From NCBI GenBank assembly GCA_028279985.1, contig JANQMR010000033.1, positions 1-64,000 on the forward strand: a stretch of 64,000 nt of DNA, given 5' to 3'. A program made the position numbers and the translations under genes. Below, piece after piece: positions 1 to 8,321 of this stretch. Below the pieces are notes generated by a model. It was given only the letters and a program-made list of their open reading frames with translations. It was not told where the DNA came from and did no database searches. The stretch is from Woeseiaceae bacterium (GTDB taxonomy: Bacteria > Pseudomonadota > Gammaproteobacteria > Steroidobacterales > Woeseiaceae). Positions within the stretch are counted from its first letter, which is position 1. Each line of letters starts with the position of its first letter.

Positions 1-28
1 TTACCGACATGGCAACGAATCGAAAATC

Positions 29-493
29 ATGATCAAGAACAACTCCTTGCTCCTGGTGGTGGCGTCTCTCGCGATATCGGGCGTCCTTTTGGCCGGTACC
101 CGTATCGCTGCGGCGGACGACCCTGACCGCGATTGGCTCGCGCTGGAGGAAGCGCGGTATGCGGCGATGGTCCGCGTGGACCTGCCGGCGCTTCGAGCGA
201 CCCTGAGCGACGATCTCATTTTCACGCATGCGAGCGGCCGGCTCGACGACAAGGCGTCGTTCCTCGAAAAACTCTCGTCCGGCACACTCGTCTACGAAGC
301 CATCACGACCGACGATCTACGCGTGCAGGCGTACGATGCGTGTGTCGTCATCACCGGCAGGTCGCTGCTCGAGATTAAAGTCCGGGGCGAAGCTCGCGAG
401 CTCAACCTGAGGTTCACTTCCGTCTGGGTCGAGGACGAAGACGGTTGGAAGATCGTTGCCTATCAGTCCACCCATACGAGTCAGGGCACGTAA
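29..493 (+). CDS. Exported NTF2-like (DUF4440/SnoaL-type) protein
   Basis: The 154-residue product has an N-terminal hydrophobic segment (about residues 7-28, ending near AAADD) that looks like a signal peptide. After it comes a single small domain with the pattern of DUF4440/SnoaL-like proteins: a helical start with DRDWLALEEARYAAMV, then LSDDLIFTHASGR and a C-terminal strand WKIVAYQSTHT. Members of this fold are small-molecule binding or catalytic domains of varied function, so no reaction can be assigned. The gene stands alone; the next gene starts about 350 bases downstream. No clear ribosome binding site precedes the ATG. Fold assignment is an inference from motif order. Confidence 0.7.
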   Translation: MIKNNSLLLVVASLAISGVLLAGTRIAAADDPDRDWLALEEARYAAMVRVDLPALRATLSDDLIFTHASGRLDDKASFLEKLSSGTLVYEAITTDDLRVQAYDACVVITGRSLLEIKVRGEARELNLRFTSVWVEDEDGWKIVAYQSTHTSQGT

Positions 494-845
494 GCACCGC
501 CGGTCGGTCGTATACTCGCGTCGCCGTCGATCAAAGTGTGACGTGGCGCACATATTCCGGGCCGCGGAAATGAGACGTATAACGTGAGACGTATAGCGGT
601 AGTTGGTCCGCTTCGGAATACCGTTATCAATATCATTATGGTAAGTCCTGCGGAATGACAGGCGCTCACCCGAGGCTGCGACGCATTGGCGGACTGGCAT
701 CGGCGGACTACGTTCGGATTCGGGTGTTGTCATTTTGCGGCGGTAGCGGCCGGATAGTATCGTCTGTAGGATTGTCGCGTCCGAACGCGGGCGAGCGGCG
801 AGTTGGATCAAGCCCGGGTTTCAGTTATCTATGGAGGGACATCAA
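494..845. other. Intergenic region with short direct repeat
   Basis: No convincing gene is seen. The 11-base string TGAGACGTATA occurs twice at 571-581 and 585-595, a 14-base period. A GGCGGTAGCG string at 739-748 resembles the ops core but is not reliable on its own. The last part holds the ribosome binding site of the next gene. Confidence 0.5.
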
Positions 846-1712
846 TTGCTGATTCCAGTACGCGGTACGACAATCAGGCTGGCGGCGGCATCGTTGCTGA
901 TTTTGGGTTGCGGCTTGTCCGTGCCGTCGGCGGCAATCGCGGATGCGTATTTTGATTGGATCAAGTCGCGGCCGGAACTGCTCGCGGCTCGCACCTACGA
1001 CAACGCAGACGAGATCGAGGCGGACATCAACGCCGGCAATCCGGCCAATCGACAGAACCCTCCCGTTTACGATGCGCAGATGAACGCAGCGCGGTGGGAC
1101 ATGAGGATAGGCGTGGCGAGTCCCGACCAGCTACGCCCTGAATTCCCGACTGTCTCGTCGGGGAACCTGCTGCTGGTGTGGGAAGCGTATTGGGACAACG
1201 GTTTCCTCGGAGACCTTGGCGGGTTGCGTCAGCACAAGGCATTCCAATTGTCGAAAGACGGCTCCAACGATGCGCGGCGCATCGAGATCCGGACCCGATT
1301 CAACTTCGGCGGTGCGAACGACGTCGGAAAGATCGACGGTCGCGGCTACGTCTGGAATCCGTCGGGCGCGCCGTTGCCGGGGCAGGTCAACGACTTCTTC
1401 ATCGCTCCGGATACCTGGACCCGGTTCTGGGCTTACGTCGATTTCGATCGACGCGAATTCTCGCTCTGGGTGTCCGACGAAACGCGCGGGCCCGTGCAAC
1501 TATTTGATGCGCTCGACTACAACAACATGAGCGGCGGGCTGGACAACTTCTGGTTCGAGTTCAACTCGAGTCAGAACAGCGGTCCCGGCAGGACGCTCTA
1601 CATCTGGGGTCGCCACTTTGCCGCCCTGAAAGACGTATCGAACGTTGCGGAATTCTTGATAAAGGGCAGCCCGGTCCGACCGAATCCGCCCGGCGCGCTC
1701 ACCGCGGAATAG
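846..1712 (+). CDS. Exported protein, possible lectin/glucanase-like fold
   Basis: I place the start at a TTG (846) because GGAGGG lies at 833-838, seven bases upstream. An ATG in frame at 831 overlaps that site and has no ribosome binding site of its own. The product has a signal peptide (LAAASLLILGCGLSVPSAAIADA) and a mature part rich in aromatic residues and beta-strand patterns (LLLVWEAYWDNGF, RIEIRTRFNF, TWTRFWAYVDFDRREFSLWVSDE, FWFEFNSSQN). This is the kind of pattern seen in concanavalin-like polysaccharide lyase or lectin folds, but I recognise no family signature or catalytic residues. Being next to polysaccharide genes it may act on or bind a glycan; that is inference. Confidence 0.65.
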   Translation: MLIPVRGTTIRLAAASLLILGCGLSVPSAAIADAYFDWIKSRPELLAARTYDNADEIEADINAGNPANRQNPPVYDAQMNAARWDMRIGVASPDQLRPEFPTVSSGNLLLVWEAYWDNGFLGDLGGLRQHKAFQLSKDGSNDARRIEIRTRFNFGGANDVGKIDGRGYVWNPSGAPLPGQVNDFFIAPDTWTRFWAYVDFDRREFSLWVSDETRGPVQLFDALDYNNMSGGLDNFWFEFNSSQNSGPGRTLYIWGRHFAALKDVSNVAEFLIKGSPVRPNPPGALTAE

Positions 1713-1785
1713 CCGACACCGGGCAACGGTTCGGAAATTTGGGTATGGTGAGCGCCTGCGGCCCAGCTTAGGTGTTTCGACCGTC

Positions 1786-2937
1786 GTGACGAGCGATAGC
1801 CAGGGGATGCACCCGGAGATACGACGGTACACGAGTGTCGCCGATCTTCCGCTCGCGATCCGAGATGGCACCGCGCGTGACGGCGTCGCCGGCTTTTTTT
1901 CCCGGTCCGAATGGTTTTCGTGTCTTGCGAGCGTCGGCTTCGAGCAGAAGCCGGCGCTATTGTTACTCGCCGGCCACGGGCAAGCCGGCCGCGATCGACA
2001 GACCTGCATTCTGTGGCTACAGACCGATCGGAGGAACGGTCGGCTGCGGAGTTTGACGAATCACTACACGATCCATTACCCCGGTCTCGTCGGACCCGAA
2101 ACGCACGCGCCGGAGATCGCCGCCAGGATGCTCGGGGTGTTGGCCGGGGAAAGTTCGCCGTGGAGCGAGATCGAGCTCCGCAACCTCTCGCTGCAAAGTC
2201 CGAACACGATCCTGCTGAAATCGGCGCTGGTGGCTGCCGGGTGGCGGGTGGAGCTGTTCCACCATCATTGGAACTGGTACGTGGACGTCACCGGGCGTAG
2301 CTTCGGGGAATACCTGGCTGCGAGACCGGCGAGGTTGCGGAACACCTTGCGGCGCAGGTTCAGGCAGGCCGGCGAACGCCATGCGCTTCGGCTCGAGGTT
2401 GCAGAGTGCGAACGGAAACTACCGGCGGCACTGGCCGAGTATCAACGGGTCTACGCTCTTAGCTGGAAAGAGCCCGAGTTCAGCTCGGCGTTCATACCGG
2501 CGCTGATGCACGTGTGCGCCGGATCCGGTGCGCTGAGGCTCGGCATACTCTATCTGGATGAACAGGCCGTGGCCGTGCAGTTTTGGATCGTCGCCGACGA
2601 GACGGCGTACATCTACAAACTGGCACACGATCCCGCCTACGAGTCCCTGTCGGTCGGCTCCCTGCTGACCGCGCATATGTTCGAACAGGCCATCGACGTC
2701 TGGCGTGTATCCGAGATCGATTTCGGCATCGGGAACGAAGCCTACAAGCGCGATTGGATGGAACACCGGCGGCAGCTCGTCGGGCTTCAGGCCCTCAATC
2801 CCGACACGGTGCGGGGCAGGTTGTTGCTGGCGAGGCAAGCCGTTCGAAACCTGCTGCGCAGGCTCGGACTTCGCGCGTACACGCCGGTGGACAACGGCCC
2901 GAAGCGGTCGAGACGCGACCCGGAGCCGGCAGGGTAG
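1786..2937 (+). CDS. FemAB/BioF2-like GNAT-family acyltransferase
   Basis: A 383-residue soluble protein with the layout of the Acetyltransf_6 (BioF2-like, CelD/BcsL/FemAB-related) family. It has a first half ending in the basic segment ARLRNTLRRRFRQAG (about 190-205), then a second GNAT-like half containing LRLGILYLDEQAVAVQFWIV, AYIYKLAHDPAYESLSVGSLLT and EIDFGIGNEAYKRDWMEHRR. The last two are typical of the acyl-donor side of this family. Proteins of this kind transfer acyl or aminoacyl groups and are frequent in exopolysaccharide loci. It opens a plus-strand run of acid-activating and reducing enzymes and may be the transferase for their product. The GTG start at 1786 is the longest reading; ATG at 1807 is possible. 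Confidence 0.75.
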   Translation: MTSDSQGMHPEIRRYTSVADLPLAIRDGTARDGVAGFFSRSEWFSCLASVGFEQKPALLLLAGHGQAGRDRQTCILWLQTDRRNGRLRSLTNHYTIHYPGLVGPETHAPEIAARMLGVLAGESSPWSEIELRNLSLQSPNTILLKSALVAAGWRVELFHHHWNWYVDVTGRSFGEYLAARPARLRNTLRRRFRQAGERHALRLEVAECERKLPAALAEYQRVYALSWKEPEFSSAFIPALMHVCAGSGALRLGILYLDEQAVAVQFWIVADETAYIYKLAHDPAYESLSVGSLLTAHMFEQAIDVWRVSEIDFGIGNEAYKRDWMEHRRQLVGLQALNPDTVRGRLLLARQAVRNLLRRLGLRAYTPVDNGPKRSRRDPEPAG

Positions 2938-2989
2938 CGTTAACCACGTCCGTTTCAGCTTCGGGATATGCTGATACTATTCGGGTCCT

Positions 2990-4123
2990 ATGGCAAAGCT
3001 TGCAATCAGCTACCCGCGCTTCCGGCATGCGCCCCTGGTGACTTTCGGGCGAGGTTCGGTCCGCTCACTCGCGGAGTGCGACGACGGCGCCACGGCATTC
3101 CTGTTGAGCGGCGCCAAGCACGTTCGTGCGTGTATCGAGGAGGCCCTGCAGCGCGGGTCCGGACGTCTCTCGGGCGACAACAGTCTGTGTAAACCGGCCG
3201 GCGAGCCCGACCTCGACGCGATTCGAGAGGGCGCGACGTTCCTCGAGGCGCGGCGCGCGCGGCGGATCGTGGCCGTCGGTGGCGGCTCGGTGCTGGACTG
3301 GGCCCGATTGGCCTGGGCCGAGTCGGCGGGCATCCTCGACCTCGATGCCGGAGAATTGCGGCCGGGCGCCGGGCTCGACAGACCGGAGTTCTGGTTGTTG
3401 CCGACGACATGCGGCACGGGTGCGGAAGCGGCGGACGTAGTCGTCTACGCCGATCGCACTGGAGAAAAACGTTCGCTTGTGGCGCCGGTGTTCGCGGCGC
3501 AGCACGTGATTCTTGACAGCCGTTTTCTCGACGGCATACCGGCCACAAGGCTCGCGGGTTTCGTCAGCGACGCCATCAGCCACGGCGTTGAGTCGTACCT
3601 TTCCGTCGTACCGAATACGCTGGCGAGGGCTTCGGCGCTGAGCGCCCTGCGTCTGATCTTCGAGCATTTCGAGCCGCAACCCGATCATGCGCAGCAGGAT
3701 CGCCTGATGGAGGCGAGCTTTTTGGCCGGCGTTGCCGCGGCGAATTGCTCGGTAGGTATCGTTCACGCCTACGCCCATGCCATCGGCCGTGACGGCGTGC
3801 CTCACGGCCTGGCCAACGCCGCCGGGCTCGATGCCGGCATCGCCTTCAATGCCGAGACGCCGCAGATGACCGGATTGCTGGCGGCTTTGGGCATGTCGCA
3901 CGTCGATGCGTTACGCCGTAGCGTGCAGCGGATTACCGACGTAGCGCTGCAAGCGGCCGGTGAATACGAGGCGATCGACCGGTTCGCGGCCGATCCGGAT
4001 TATCGTGCAGAGATAGCCGAACGTATGGCGCGTGACGTTGCAATTCGCTCCAATCCGCGGCGTCCCAGTCCGGACGAGCGGCTTGCGTTCGTTACCGAGA
4101 TCGCCGCCCGGCAGGCCGCATGA
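2990..4123 (+). CDS. Iron-containing (group III) alcohol dehydrogenase
   Basis: A 377-residue protein with the family layout. An N-terminal Rossmann-like nucleotide domain holds VAVGGGSVLDWAR (about 93-105) and the TTCGTGAE stretch (about 142-149). The C-terminal helical domain carries metal-ligand regions FVSDAISHGVES and GIVHAYAHAIGRDGVPHG. It would interconvert an aldehyde and an alcohol with NAD(P)H. The stop overlaps the ATG of the following ligase gene by four bases, so the two are translationally coupled. In this run the likely role is final reduction of an aldehyde made by the LuxC-like protein at 6764; the substrate is not known. Confidence 0.85.
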   Translation: MAKLAISYPRFRHAPLVTFGRGSVRSLAECDDGATAFLLSGAKHVRACIEEALQRGSGRLSGDNSLCKPAGEPDLDAIREGATFLEARRARRIVAVGGGSVLDWARLAWAESAGILDLDAGELRPGAGLDRPEFWLLPTTCGTGAEAADVVVYADRTGEKRSLVAPVFAAQHVILDSRFLDGIPATRLAGFVSDAISHGVESYLSVVPNTLARASALSALRLIFEHFEPQPDHAQQDRLMEASFLAGVAAANCSVGIVHAYAHAIGRDGVPHGLANAAGLDAGIAFNAETPQMTGLLAALGMSHVDALRRSVQRITDVALQAAGEYEAIDRFAADPDYRAEIAERMARDVAIRSNPRRPSPDERLAFVTEIAARQAA

Positions 4124-5559
4124 CGAATGTCATGACGAATGTGCTGGAATCATGGCTGCGCGCGGCCGATCCGGATGCCGTAGCCGTCGCGGACGGCGAC
4201 GAGCGCCTGACTTACGGTGAACTGCTCGATCGGTCTGCCGTGCTCGCAAGCACCTATCAGGCCGCAAACGGTCTCGGCACGTATCTCTTGGTGCCGGCCG
4301 AAAAATCGATCGCCTTCGTGGTCGCGCTGGTCGCTGCGTCGCGCAGCGGCAATATTCCGGTGCCGGTGGACCCGGCATCGCCCAAGTCCGCGCTGGAGGC
4401 CATCGCCGCGCGCTGCGGAGGCGCGACTCTGGTCGACCCTGCCGCTTACGGCGAAGCGGGCGGTGATGCGGAGCTGGCGCCGGCAAGCGCCGACAAGGCG
4501 CTCGTTCTCTTCACGTCCGGCACGAGCGGCGTGCCCAAGGGCGTTCCCGTGAGTTGGGATAATCTGCTGCACTCGGTGAAAACGGTTTCCGCTTATCTGG
4601 AGTATGCAAGGTACCGGTCCGCGGCGATCGTGTTGCCGCTGCATTACAGTTACGCGCTGCTCACGCAGCTTTTCACGATGTTCTACGTCGGCGGCCACGT
4701 GCGCCTGTTCGCCAGTTTTCGCAATCCCATCAAGTTCGCAAAGGCAGTCGAGGCCGAGAATCTCGAGACTTTCTGTGGGGTCCCGTCCACGTATCACGCC
4801 TTGTGCACGATCCATCGCATGGCCCCGCTGAGCATGCCCGGGGTCAGGGTGCTGTGTTCGGCTGGAGCGGCGATGGATCGAACGCTCATGCCGGAGATAC
4901 GGGAGATGTTCCCGCAGGCGCGCTTCTTCGACAACTACGGCATGACCGAGGCAACGCCGCGGATTTCCTACGTGAGGGGCGATGATCCGCGTTTCGCCGA
5001 GCCGACCTGCGGCCGGGCGATCGACGGGCTGGAGGTCCGGGTACTCGATGAACGGAGCCATGCCCCGGTCGAGGATGGAGAGCAGGGTATCGTCGCAATA
5101 CGGGGCCCCAACGTATTCGACGGTTACCTCAACGATCCGCAGAGCAGCCGCAAGGCATTTACAGGCGACGGTTTCCTGCTGTCCGGCGACTACGGTTATA
5201 TTCGCGATGGCTATATTTACATAACGGGGCGCTCGGACGACGTTTTCAACGTCGGCGGCGAGAAGATCGCGCCGCTGGAGATCGAGCGGGCTTTGTCCGA
5301 GCATCCATCGATCATCTCCAGTGCGATCGGCAGGATCGAAGACGAGATTCGGGGCACGCTATCGGTCGCCTACATCGAGACTCATGACGACGTCCGGCGC
5401 GAGGAGATCATCGCTTTCCTCGGGGAACGGCTTGTGCCGGCAAAAATCCCCTACCGGTACGTGCGCGTCTCGTCCTGGCCTTTGACGGCAAACGGAAAAC
5501 TGCAGCGTTCACGCTTGTCTCCCGACGATGAGACATTCGTCATCGGCGAGTTGCAGTAA
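4120..5559 (+). CDS. AMP-forming acyl-CoA/ACP ligase (ANL superfamily)
   Basis: 479 residues with the adenylate-forming signatures in order: FTSGTSGVPKG (P-loop-like, about 129-139), YGMTEA (about 271-276), GDYGYIRDGYIYITGRSDD (about 369-387) and a C-terminal catalytic lysine in ANGKLQR (about 461-467). It activates a carboxylic acid as acyl-AMP and passes it to CoA or to a carrier protein. With an ACP gene in the same run (8067), loading of that ACP is plausible. The first codons are a perfect-phase duplication (ATGACGAATGTC then ATGACGAATGTG, 4120-4143) giving MTNVMTNV and two possible starts; the first overlaps the upstream stop. The 3' end begins a tandem repeat that re-copies the stop codon. 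Confidence 0.88.
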   Translation: MTNVMTNVLESWLRAADPDAVAVADGDERLTYGELLDRSAVLASTYQAANGLGTYLLVPAEKSIAFVVALVAASRSGNIPVPVDPASPKSALEAIAARCGGATLVDPAAYGEAGGDAELAPASADKALVLFTSGTSGVPKGVPVSWDNLLHSVKTVSAYLEYARYRSAAIVLPLHYSYALLTQLFTMFYVGGHVRLFASFRNPIKFAKAVEAENLETFCGVPSTYHALCTIHRMAPLSMPGVRVLCSAGAAMDRTLMPEIREMFPQARFFDNYGMTEATPRISYVRGDDPRFAEPTCGRAIDGLEVRVLDERSHAPVEDGEQGIVAIRGPNVFDGYLNDPQSSRKAFTGDGFLLSGDYGYIRDGYIYITGRSDDVFNVGGEKIAPLEIERALSEHPSIISSAIGRIEDEIRGTLSVAYIETHDDVRREEIIAFLGERLVPAKIPYRYVRVSSWPLTANGKLQRSRLSPDDETFVIGELQ

Positions 5560-5655
5560 GCGAGTTACAGTAAGTGAATTACGGTAAGCGAATTACGGTA
5601 AGCGAGTCGCGGTAGGCAAGTTGCAGTAAGCGAGAGAGTGAGCAAGTCGCAATGA
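5546..5655. repeat. Degenerate 14-bp tandem repeat starting at a stop codon
   Basis: Eight units follow each other without gaps. The first, GCGAGTTGCAGTAA, is the 3' end of the ligase gene including its TAA. Next come GCGAGTTACAGTAA, GTGAATTACGGTAA, GCGAATTACGGTAA, GCGAGTCGCGGTAG, GCAAGTTGCAGTAA, a 12-base unit and GCAAGTCGCAATGA. Every unit ends in TAA, TAG or TGA. As 14 is not a multiple of three, stops fall in all frames. Confidence 0.9.
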
Positions 5656-5685
5656 GGTCGCAATCAGCAGGCGGAGGCCCGGCGG

Positions 5686-6780
5686 TTGAATAATCTGTTC
5701 GTCCAGGATGTCGGCCCGTTTTCCATGCGCCCGCAAGAAAAGGCGGCGTTCCTCGGCAGCCGCTTGAGCGAGTTGCTCGAGTACCATGTCGAGCGCTGCC
5801 CGCAATACGCGACGCTGGTCGCGGACTGGCGCCGGACCGGGGGCCGGGAGGCCGACAATATAGTCGACAATATAGCGGACTATCCGTTCGTGCCGGTATC
5901 GCTGTTCAAGGAATACGATCTGCGATCGAGCCGGGAAGAGCTGGCAGTCATCCAGTCTTCTTCGACTACTTCTACCAGCGCGGCGAAGGTGTACGTGGAC
6001 AAGGAGAGCCGTAAACGCCAGACGCGTAGCGCCAACCTGATCCTGGCCGACTTCATCGGTGCGGAACGCCGCCCCTACCTGGTTTTCGACCTCGAATCCA
6101 CGGTGCGCGGAACGAAAGGTTTCAGCGCGAGGGGTGCGGCGATTCTGGCGCTGGCGCACATGGCGAACGAGTTCCATTTCGTCATGGTAGAAGGAGATAA
6201 CGGTCCGGAGATCGACCTGGACGCGCTGTCGGCGGCGTTGGCGAAGATCGACGGCCGGCCGTTCATTGCGTACGGCTTCACCTACCTCCTGTACCAGGCA
6301 CATCGTGCGATGTCGGAGCTGTCCGGCCTCGAAGCGCATCCGGATTCGGTCTTCCTGCATAGCGGCGGATGGAAGAAGCTGACCGATATTGCGGTAGACA
6401 AACCCGCCTTCAACGCGACGGTCGCCGAACCGTGGAGATTGGCGCATGAGCGGGTCATCGATTTTTACGGCATGGTCGAGCAGATCGGTATCGTCTATCC
6501 CGATTGTCCGGAAGGCGTCAAACACGTTCCGTACTGGGCCGATGTGATCATGCGCCGTGCCGACACGCTCGAGCCCGCCGAGCCCGGCGAGCCGGGTCTC
6601 ATCCAGTTAATCAGCAGCCTGCCGCTGGCAGCGCCCAATCACTCGGTCCTGTCGGAAGATCTCGGGTGTATCGTCCAGACGAATGGCTGCGCCTGCGGCA
6701 GATCGGGTACCGCTTTCGTCTTCCGCGGCCGTGCGCCGCGTTCCGAAACCCGGGGGTGCAGCGATGTCGTACGCCGTTGA
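5686..6780 (+). CDS. LuxE-like acyl-protein synthetase
   Basis: 364 residues. TTG start at 5686 is supported by GGAGG at 5673-5677. The adenylation-type S/T-rich loop SSSTTSTSAAKVY (about 91-103) and the C-terminal signature CACGRSGTAFVFRGRAPRSE followed by RGCSD match the LuxE/PaaK-like family. In that family the protein adenylates a carboxylic acid and transfers the acyl group to the reductase LuxC. Its 3' end overlaps the LuxC-like gene by 17 bases, consistent with a complex. There is no luciferase gene in the window, so the role is not light production. A 12-base in-frame duplication (5854-5877) gives DNIVDNIAD in a loop before the adenylation motif. Confidence 0.85.
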   Translation: MNNLFVQDVGPFSMRPQEKAAFLGSRLSELLEYHVERCPQYATLVADWRRTGGREADNIVDNIADYPFVPVSLFKEYDLRSSREELAVIQSSSTTSTSAAKVYVDKESRKRQTRSANLILADFIGAERRPYLVFDLESTVRGTKGFSARGAAILALAHMANEFHFVMVEGDNGPEIDLDALSAALAKIDGRPFIAYGFTYLLYQAHRAMSELSGLEAHPDSVFLHSGGWKKLTDIAVDKPAFNATVAEPWRLAHERVIDFYGMVEQIGIVYPDCPEGVKHVPYWADVIMRRADTLEPAEPGEPGLIQLISSLPLAAPNHSVLSEDLGCIVQTNGCACGRSGTAFVFRGRAPRSETRGCSDVVRR

Positions 6781-8029
6781 CATCCGGCATGCACCCGACG
6801 CCGCCGGCGGATCTCTCGAAGAGGCCGTTGCGGCTTTGCGGGCACGTGCGCCTGACAGTGGGGTCGGTTTCACCGAGCGCCTGGAGGCGCTGGACCGGCT
6901 TGCCAAGGGAATCCTCGAGCCGTCGTCCGTCATCCGTCGGCAGGTCCCGGCTCAGGGGCTGGCCTACTTGGCGACGTTTCTTCAGAAGTGCCAGCTCGAG
7001 GGACTGATTCGCCGCGAGCTGGCCGATCCCCGGTCGCTGTCTGAGTTCGTGAGCGTCGGTTCGCGCAAAAGCATCCGGCATGTGCCGCGTGGACTCGTCT
7101 GTCACTGGGTGGCAGGCAACGTGCCGCTGCTGGCCCTGTTCTCGTGGGCCGTATCCGTGGTTCTCGGCAATCGCAACCTGGTCCGGCTGAGTTCCCGCCA
7201 GGAGGACGTCGTCTCGCCGTTTCTGGAGGCACTCGCAGGAGGGTCCGAAGCCGGAGCGGGTATCGCTCGCGAGACTGTCGTCGTGTCGTTCCCGACCGAT
7301 CACGCCGATGCACACCGCATCATGAGCGAAGCGGCCGACGTGCGGATCGCCTGGGGCGGTCGGGAGGCCGTCACGGCGGTTCGGTCGCTGCCGGTGCCGT
7401 GGGAATGTGAAGACATCGTATTCGGCCCGCGGGCGAGTCTCGCCGTGATCGACCCGGCGGCGATCGATCCTAAGGGTATCGGGAGGCTGGCGGTCGATAC
7501 GGCCGTTTTCGATCAGCTTGCATGCAGCTCGCCGCAATGTATCTTCGTCCGGGCGGGCCGCGACTCGGAACGCTTCAAACGTTTCCGCGACGACTTCAGC
7601 CGGGCTTTCGCCGACGCGGCGAACAACTATCCCCGGCATCCGCTGGATTTCTCGGAGACGTACACCATCGGGCTCGATCGGGCTCGGGCCTTGCTGGAGG
7701 GCGGCGAGATCGCCCGTGACGACGGCACGAGCTGGACGGTTGCCGTGCTGGACACACCGAACGATTCGGTGCAATGTGCCAACCGGTTCGTCCAGCTCAT
7801 CCCCTTCGAGTCGTTTAGCGAAGTCTATCCGCTGATTCCGCTCAACGTACAGACCGTCGTCACCCAGCTTGCCGCGGACGATCTCGCGGAGTTTACCGAG
7901 CAGGCGGCCCACTTCGGAGTGTGCCGTTTCCCGAAGCCCGGCGAGGGTAACAACTTCGAGAATCCTTGGGACGGCGTAGGGTTGGTATCGCGCCTCTGCC
8001 GTTCCGTGCTTCGTACCGACGCGATCTGA
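6764..8029 (+). CDS. LuxC-like acyl-CoA/acyl-protein reductase
   Basis: 421 residues from ATG 6764, preceded by a G-rich site and overlapping the end of the LuxE-like gene. Seen motifs: HVPRGLVCHWVAGNVPLLALFSWA (typical LuxC N-terminal region, about 103-126), the nucleotide-binding part NRNLVRLSSRQED, and the active-site cysteine in FDQLACSSPQ (Cys about 254). Such enzymes reduce an acyl thioester to an aldehyde with NADPH through an acyl-cysteine intermediate. Together with the LuxE-like protein this gives a fatty-acid-reductase-like pair, which may act on an ACP-bound or free acid in this locus. Confidence 0.87.
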   Translation: MSYAVDIRHAPDAAGGSLEEAVAALRARAPDSGVGFTERLEALDRLAKGILEPSSVIRRQVPAQGLAYLATFLQKCQLEGLIRRELADPRSLSEFVSVGSRKSIRHVPRGLVCHWVAGNVPLLALFSWAVSVVLGNRNLVRLSSRQEDVVSPFLEALAGGSEAGAGIARETVVVSFPTDHADAHRIMSEAADVRIAWGGREAVTAVRSLPVPWECEDIVFGPRASLAVIDPAAIDPKGIGRLAVDTAVFDQLACSSPQCIFVRAGRDSERFKRFRDDFSRAFADAANNYPRHPLDFSETYTIGLDRARALLEGGEIARDDGTSWTVAVLDTPNDSVQCANRFVQLIPFESFSEVYPLIPLNVQTVVTQLAADDLAEFTEQAAHFGVCRFPKPGEGNNFENPWDGVGLVSRLCRSVLRTDAI

Positions 8030-8066
8030 ACCTGTTTGCTTGACAACCGGAGAGTGCAGTAGACCC

Positions 8067-8321
8067 ATGAGCGACACGATGAGTGACACGGCGGCAGAAC
8101 TCAAGAAACTAATGGCCGACCTTTTCCAGTGCAGTGAGTCCGAGCTCTCCGACGACACCGGACCGGGCGATATCAACGGCTGGGATTCGCTGGGACACGT
8201 TTCCCTGATGGCGGAGATCCAGACCCGTTTCGGCAAGCACATTCCGGTGGAAGATGCGATCGAGATCGAGTCGATCGCCGACATCGTCCAGCTTCTCGAG
8301 AACATCGAGGCGACACACTAG
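8067..8321 (+). CDS. Acyl carrier protein
   Basis: An 84-residue acidic carrier protein with the phosphopantetheine site NGWDSLGHVSLM (Ser41) and a normal four-helix length. It would hold the acyl intermediate of this gene run as a thioester. The start region is duplicated: ATGAGCGACACG then ATGAGTGACACG (8067-8090) gives MSDTMSDT, so a start at 8079 is also possible. The stop TAG shares its G with the GTG start of the SDR gene. It resembles carrier proteins of polysaccharide and secondary-metabolite clusters more than the fatty-acid ACP (no fab genes around). Confidence 0.88.
   Translation: MSDTMSDTAAELKKLMADLFQCSESELSDDTGPGDINGWDSLGHVSLMAEIQTRFGKHIPVEDAIEIESIADIVQLLENIEATH

Noticed and set aside
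739-748. GGCGGTAGCG resembling the ops element for RfaH, with a similar string at 13318
   Set aside because: The core string also occurs inside the accessory patch at about 34236, so chance matches are likely in this GC-rich sequence. The rest of the JUMPstart context is missing.
5546-5655. 14-bp repeats as CRISPR array
   Set aside because: Units are contiguous without spacers and much too short.
5686-8029. Bioluminescence (lux) operon
   Set aside because: luxA and luxB are absent; only the reductase-type partners are present.
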